Shown here: positions 60,105 through 64,000 of the stretch, piece after piece
Layout: each line of letters opens with the position of its first letter
Numbering within the stretch: the first letter of the stretch is position 1
NCBI RefSeq assembly: GCF_013113835.1
Contig: NZ_VTYQ01000001.1
Coordinates: 124,001-188,000, forward strand
Length of the DNA stretch: 64,000 nt
Direction: 5' to 3'
Origin: Vibrio sp. RE88
Lineage (GTDB): Bacteria > Pseudomonadota > Gammaproteobacteria > Enterobacterales > Vibrionaceae
The notes under the pieces: generated by a model
What the model saw: the letters and a program-made list of their open reading frames with translations, nothing else
The model's database searches: none
What the model was told of the DNA's origin: nothing
Made by a program: the position numbers and the translations under genes

Positions 60105-61493
60105 TTACGCCCAGAACGTAATGGCGATAAAGGTAAGTGCGACAATACACGCGATATTGAGGATCAGGCCGACGCGCATCATTTCACTTTGCTGAACATG
60201 CCCGGAGCCAAACACAATGGCATTAGGCGGGGTGGCAACGGGCAACATAAAGGCACAAGATGCCGCCACGGCGATCAATACAGACAACACCACTGGCGAT
60301 AATCCAAATGCTTCTGCCACGCTGGCAAATACAGGGATAAGCAGCGCTGCACTGGCGGTGTTACTGGCAAACTCCGTTAGGAAGACCACAAATACAGCGA
60401 TCACCGCAACGATGAAGAAGATGCCTAGGTGTGAAATCAACTCACTCAAGCCGTTGGCTAAGAAAACGCTGGTACCGGTTGCTTTAAGCACGTTGCTCAG
60501 ACAGATACCACCACCAAACAACAGTAATACGCCCCAGTCAGCCGTCTTCTCGATGTCTTTCCAGTGCACCACGCGGGCAAAGTTAACCGCGACAATCGCA
60601 CCCAAAGCGACAACTGTATCGAACTTAGCATACCCGCCAATCAACGCATTGATTGGCTTACTGAAAATCCACAGGCAAACCGTTACAGCAAAAATACCCA
60701 AGGTGACAATTTTGCCTTTGTCCCAGTTTACTGGTTCATTGTTAAGTTCAAACTGACCTTTCAGGTCTGGCTTAAGCACCATAAACAGCACAGCGACAGC
60801 GATGGGCAGCAAGGTGATGGCAGTCGGCAGGCCAAAGCTCATCCAGTCTGTAAAGCTCAGACCTACTTCTGCTGCTGCAATGGCATTTGGTGGGCTACCA
60901 ACGATGGTCGCGATACCACCGATACTGGCGCTGTAAGCGATCCCGAGCAGGACAAACACGTAAGTTTTGTGGCCACTTTCGGAGTTCACTTTGCTCAAGA
61001 CACCCATCACTAACGGCAACATCATCGCAGTGGTCGCGGTATTACTGATCCACATTGACAGCGCTGCAGTCACACCAAACAGCATAAAGACCGCGACACT
61101 CATCTTTCCTTTAGCGATGAGCAACACTTTATCGGCTATGACTTTGTCTAGCCCCTGACGGTGCATCGCTGCAGCCAATGCAAAACCGCCAAGAAACAGA
61201 AAGATGATGGAATTAGCAAAATTGTTTAAGGCCGTTTGAGTATCAAACACACCAAACAAAACGGCCATAACAGGCACCAAAATAGCGGTAACGGTTACGT
61301 GCAGCGCTTCAGTGAGCCAGAGAATGGCGATAAACGTTAACATGCTCAGACCAAGAACGACCTGAGGTTCGAAGGGCAGTGTAAAGTAGAGGGTCGCGAA
61401 TAAGGCGACATTGGCGAGAACAATCAGGCTGTTGCGGTTTAACAGCCACTCCCGAGTGTTTGTGGGCAATGGAACACTATCATTTCTATTCAT
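60105..61493 (-). CDS. DASS/SLC13-family anion:sodium symporter
   Basis: This 462-residue inner-membrane protein with about eleven helices carries both SNT signature loops, [12 protein letters not shown] and [12 protein letters not shown], that bind sodium and carboxylate in DASS transporters such as VcINDY. Substrates of the family are di- and tricarboxylates or sulfate; I cannot choose. Its ribosome-binding site is inside a long perfect palindrome (61498-61560), so expression may be controlled there. Confidence 0.92.
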   Translation of the reverse strand: MNRNDSVPLPTNTREWLLNRNSLIVLANVALFATLYFTLPFEPQVVLGLSMLTFIAILWLTEALHVTVTAILVPVMAVLFGVFDTQTALNNFANSIIFLFLGGFALAAAMHRQGLDKVIADKVLLIAKGKMSVAVFMLFGVTAALSMWISNTATTAMMLPLVMGVLSKVNSESGHKTYVFVLLGIAYSASIGGIATIVGSPPNAIAAAEVGLSFTDWMSFGLPTAITLLPIAVAVLFMVLKPDLKGQFELNNEPVNWDKGKIVTLGIFAVTVCLWIFSKPINALIGGYAKFDTVVALGAIVAVNFARVVHWKDIEKTADWGVLLLFGGGICLSNVLKATGTSVFLANGLSELISHLGIFFIVAVIAVFVVFLTEFASNTASAALLIPVFASVAEAFGLSPVVLSVLIAVAASCAFMLPVATPPNAIVFGSGHVQQSEMMRVGLILNIACIVALTFIAITFWA

Positions 61494-61497
61494 TATT

Positions 61498-61560
61498 ATA
61501 TTTCCTCATGAGGGCCAGATGGCAATGCAAATGGTCCCACATAAGCTCATGAGGAAATAT
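61498..61560 (-). promoter_or_regulatory. 15-base-arm palindrome over the SLC13 ribosome-binding site
   Basis: ATATTTCCTCATGAG (61498-61512) and CTCATGAGGAAATAT (61546-61560) are perfect complements 33 bases apart. On the mRNA the arm nearer the gene contains GAGGAAA, the Shine-Dalgarno, four bases from its edge to the ATG. Each arm also holds the self-palindrome CTCATGAG, so it may instead be a double operator with centres 41 bases apart. Confidence 0.72.
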
Positions 61561-61654
61561 TTTTCATTTCGAAATTGTTAACCATATCAAAAACGTGGTT
61601 AACTCTGTTAACACAATGAAATAACTGGAGTTTTATTTATAACCAATTTGTCTA

Positions 61655-62503
61655 TTACGCAATCAACTCATCAAAACTTTGCATGACTTGAGGGCATTTC
61701 ATTACTCGCCCATGGCCTTGTCCCTGAGTCGCGACCAAGGTGACATTTTCCATATCCTGTGCCGCTTTCTGCGATACAGAGAACTTAGCAAATTTATCCC
61801 CTTCGTCATGCACTATGATGGTTTTCGACTGGCGTAATTTCAGTTTGTTGTATGGGTCAATCGACTGAATCGGGTAGCGGTATTGCTCCTCCACTTCAGA
61901 GACTACCGCACTAAACAAACGCATTGAGTAGCCTGAGCGAGCGACGCTGCCAAACAGGTTATCAAGGTAATCCAATACTGGCGCGATAAGCAGTAACGGC
62001 TTGTCGACCAGTTTCTGATGGTGGCACTCAATCGCTGAAGCAGTTCCCATACTGTGGCCCACTAAACCTGCCACTTCATCAACGCTATCAAGAATTGCCT
62101 CCAAACCGTGCACAAACGCCGGAATATGTCCGTATAATCCGCCACTTTCACCATGTCCTGGATGATCATACGCCAGTGCGGTATAGCCCTGTGAAGCGAT
62201 ATGCTCCATCAATGGGAAGAACTGGCTCGCTGTACCAGACCAACCATGAGTGAGCACCCAAACCGGGCCTTGACCGAGTTGATAAGTCTTAAGTGGCCCT
62301 TCTTGAGATTGAACTTCGCCCATGACTAAGCCTTCCGGTTGAGCATTCTTTGGCTTAGTTCTCGCTGGCGTCAGCAGCAATTTGCGAGCCGTCTGCTTTG
62401 CGTGACTCGGTGCCAGCGTGTGATGCAAGCGTGTCGTCAGGTTAACTAAGCTCTTCTTAACACTGAACTTGTTCGAGGTATTAAAATAAATCTTCTCACT
62501 CAT
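61655..62503 (-). CDS. alpha/beta hydrolase
   Basis: The 282-residue hydrolase has nucleophile elbow GHSMG, acid in VHDEGDKF and His in GQGHGRV, completing the Ser-Asp-His triad. HGWSGTASQFFPL contains the oxyanion-hole HG. It resembles esterase or lysophospholipase-like members; substrate unknown. GGATAACG precedes the ATG. A motif shared with the upstream TetR gene lies before it, so it is probably under that repressor. Confidence 0.88.
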   Translation of the reverse strand: MSEKIYFNTSNKFSVKKSLVNLTTRLHHTLAPSHAKQTARKLLLTPARTKPKNAQPEGLVMGEVQSQEGPLKTYQLGQGPVWVLTHGWSGTASQFFPLMEHIASQGYTALAYDHPGHGESGGLYGHIPAFVHGLEAILDSVDEVAGLVGHSMGTASAIECHHQKLVDKPLLLIAPVLDYLDNLFGSVARSGYSMRLFSAVVSEVEEQYRYPIQSIDPYNKLKLRQSKTIIVHDEGDKFAKFSVSQKAAQDMENVTLVATQGQGHGRVMKCPQVMQSFDELIA

Positions 62504-62540
62504 GGTCGTTATCCTTTTCGGGTTCGCCTCACTAAAAAGC

Positions 62541-62554
62541 GAACGACCGTGCTA
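62541..62554 (-). promoter_or_regulatory. candidate TetR operator upstream of the hydrolase
   Basis: On the minus strand TAGCACGGTCGTTC, 38 bases before the hydrolase start. It matches the site before the tetR gene at 12 of 14 bases and is nearly palindromic. Confidence 0.6.
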
Positions 62555-62618
62555 TTTTTAGTTAATTTATTGGCCGAGCCCAGTTCACGTTCAGACTAGT
62601 GGCTCAGCCAGCTAATGC

Positions 62619-63209
62619 TTACTTCCAGCTTGTCATCATGCGTTCAACGCCTTGCCAGAAATGTTGGTAACTCTCGTGCTCTCCGTGAATCGAATAGAAC
62701 AAGTGAGCACTTAAATACAAACCATACAACTCAAACGTGGCCTGCTTCGGGTCAAGATCTTGGCGAAACTCACCATTTTCTACCCCTTTTGCGACCTGAA
62801 TTCTCAAGTACTCGACCCAAGTCGCGATGGTTTTTTTCAACGCTTGTTGCGTTGGGTTCGCTTCTGGATTGGTCTCTTTCCATGCATCCAAAAACATGCA
62901 GCTGCCCTGAAACGAATGATTCCAACCAAGCCAATTATCCAGCAGGGTACGAATCTTCTGCTCCTGACGAAGGGCACTTTGCTCTCTCGCTGGCGCAATC
63001 ACTCGTTGGGTAAAAATCAGGTTCGCATGCTCCAAAACCGCGATCTGTAAGTTATCTTTGGAGTTAAAATGGGCAAACAAACCACTTTTCGACATACCGC
63101 ATTGCTTGGCTAATTCACCGATCGTGAGGCTTTCCAGCCCATTCTCGCTCGCCAATTCAAACGCCTTACTCAGGATATTGTCTCGGGTTACTTTACCTTT
63201 GCTCATCAT
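62619..63209 (-). CDS. TetR/AcrR-family repressor
   Basis: This 196-residue regulator has an N-terminal helix-turn-helix (SLTIGELAKQCGMSKSGLFA HFNSKDNL region, residues about 24-52) and a helical ligand domain of the TetR_C type (about 85-190; GWNHSFQGSCMFLDAW). Start at ATG 63209 or 63206. It lies upstream of the hydrolase on the same strand and shares an operator-like motif with it, so it likely represses both until a lipophilic effector binds. Confidence 0.9.
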   Translation of the reverse strand: MMSKGKVTRDNILSKAFELASENGLESLTIGELAKQCGMSKSGLFAHFNSKDNLQIAVLEHANLIFTQRVIAPAREQSALRQEQKIRTLLDNWLGWNHSFQGSCMFLDAWKETNPEANPTQQALKKTIATWVEYLRIQVAKGVENGEFRQDLDPKQATFELYGLYLSAHLFYSIHGEHESYQHFWQGVERMMTSWK

Positions 63210-63237
63210 GCTCTCACTTATTCACTCTTGTTATTTT

Positions 63238-63251
63238 TAGCACGTTCGTAC
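63238..63251 (+). promoter_or_regulatory. candidate TetR operator upstream of tetR
   Basis: TAGCACGTTCGTAC lies 29 bases before the tetR start and is close to a perfect palindrome (GCACG-TT-CGTaC). It shares 12 of 14 bases with the site upstream of the hydrolase. Confidence 0.6.
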
Positions 63252-63442
63252 TTTTTTGCAATCTATAAATGTCTCGGTAGTCAGGAATCCAGCCGATAAA
63301 TGTAATAATTGTAAGGCCTCGACCCGACTCGCAGAATTGGCTCAATATCCAAGGAAACGCCCGAGGAGTTTGACCTGACACCGCTTATCGGCATCCTAAA
63401 ACTGTTAGCGTAAGTGCAAATTATTCCTTATCCATGTTGCGA

Positions 63443-64000
63443 TGAAAAAAGATAAAATTCACAGCATTGAGCTGGGTCGCATTATCGCTATTTTTGCGAT
63501 TCTCGCGATGCACTGTCAGATGTTCCTCACCTATTGGCAATATCAAGGCACACCTTGGTTTGGCTACATTTTTAACCAGACGACGCGCTTCGCTGTGCCG
63601 CTGTTTTTCCTCATAGCCGGTTACCTGATTCAACCTAAGCTCAGTATCGCACCAATGGAAACACTCAAGCGCTACATAACACCATTATTTAGAATTTTTG
63701 TGGTCTGGAGTGTGATATGCCTGCTGATGCCATTCAACTTCGGTGTTTTATTCGAGCATGGCTACCTAGCTGAAAGACAAGGCTATTGGCACTTTCTGGC
63801 ACAAAATCCGATAAACTCGCTGATGGAAGGAGGCTTGGTGCACTTGTGGTTCTTGCCTGCCTTAATGCTAGCGGCAACTCTGTGTGCGTTCTTCATTCAT
63901 AAAGACATGCTCGGCTGGATGCTTCCTGTCGCCGCTTTGCTCTACTTATACGGCACGCTAGCAGGCAGCTACCAACTTGTTACTGAGATGTGGGCGCCCT
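63443..64000 (+). CDS. acyltransferase 3 family membrane protein, N-terminal part
   Basis: The frame is open from ATG 63443 to the window end (186 codons), so the gene continues outside. It begins MKKDKIHSIELGRIIAIFAI and contains the family's AMH (ILAMHCQMF, catalytic His region) and FFLIAGYL. Acyltransferase-3 proteins have about ten helices and transfer acetyl or other acyl groups to sugars or peptides of the envelope (OafA, WecH). Donor and target here are unknown. Confidence 0.85.

Overview
The window is chromosomal DNA from a marine gammaproteobacterium, most likely a Vibrio or close relative. The evidence is the hdfR-maoP divergent pair, a DUF3081 gene, a NhaD antiporter, a VasX-type type VI effector, Fur-box spacing typical of the group, and many two-component, RND and ion-coupled transport genes. 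No rRNA, tRNA, CRISPR array, transposase or integrase was seen. Product names come from motifs and memory of families; no search was run.

Layout. 1-5188: the tail of an N-acetylmuramidase, then a tightly overlapping operon of a methyltransferase, a fused periplasmic-binding/permease protein, a second permease and a Cache-sensor protein ending in a pentameric ligand-gated-channel-like module. No ABC ATPase is present. 5293-11361: a run of mostly unrecognised genes (double lamin-tail-domain protein, four-helix membrane protein, lipoprotein, small helical proteins, receiver-like protein, possible nuclease-fold protein). 11398-17317: an SDR, a large nucleotidyltransferase-fold protein, two unknown genes divergent from it, and a gene under a Fur box. 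17582-26560 (all minus strand): a pseudo-AAA+/AraC regulator, ten small R-body (Reb-type) genes in three families, a VasX-like MIX effector and its membrane partner.

26561-42620 is more ordinary: a DAACS symporter, a membrane winged-helix/EAL protein, a secreted subtilase with a chitin-binding tail, a TonB siderophore receptor with an AraC/GyrI regulator (both with Fur-like sites), a secreted beta-propeller protein, YjiH/YjiG-like proteins, NhaD, and an Ada-AlkA/Ogt alkylation-repair operon. 42750-64000 holds three two-component systems (one divergent from an RND pump with clear response-regulator repeats between them), a DUF1800/DUF1501 pair, azoR, hdfR-maoP, an SLC13 transporter with a palindrome over its ribosome-binding site, an alpha/beta hydrolase and TetR gene sharing an operator motif, and the start of an acyltransferase-3 gene.

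The strongest candidates for undescribed biology are the R-body/VasX locus with its unusual regulator, the ATPase-less permease plus Cache-channel operon, and the unknown 5.3-11.4 kb cluster. Regulatory sites are read by eye and should be treated as candidates.
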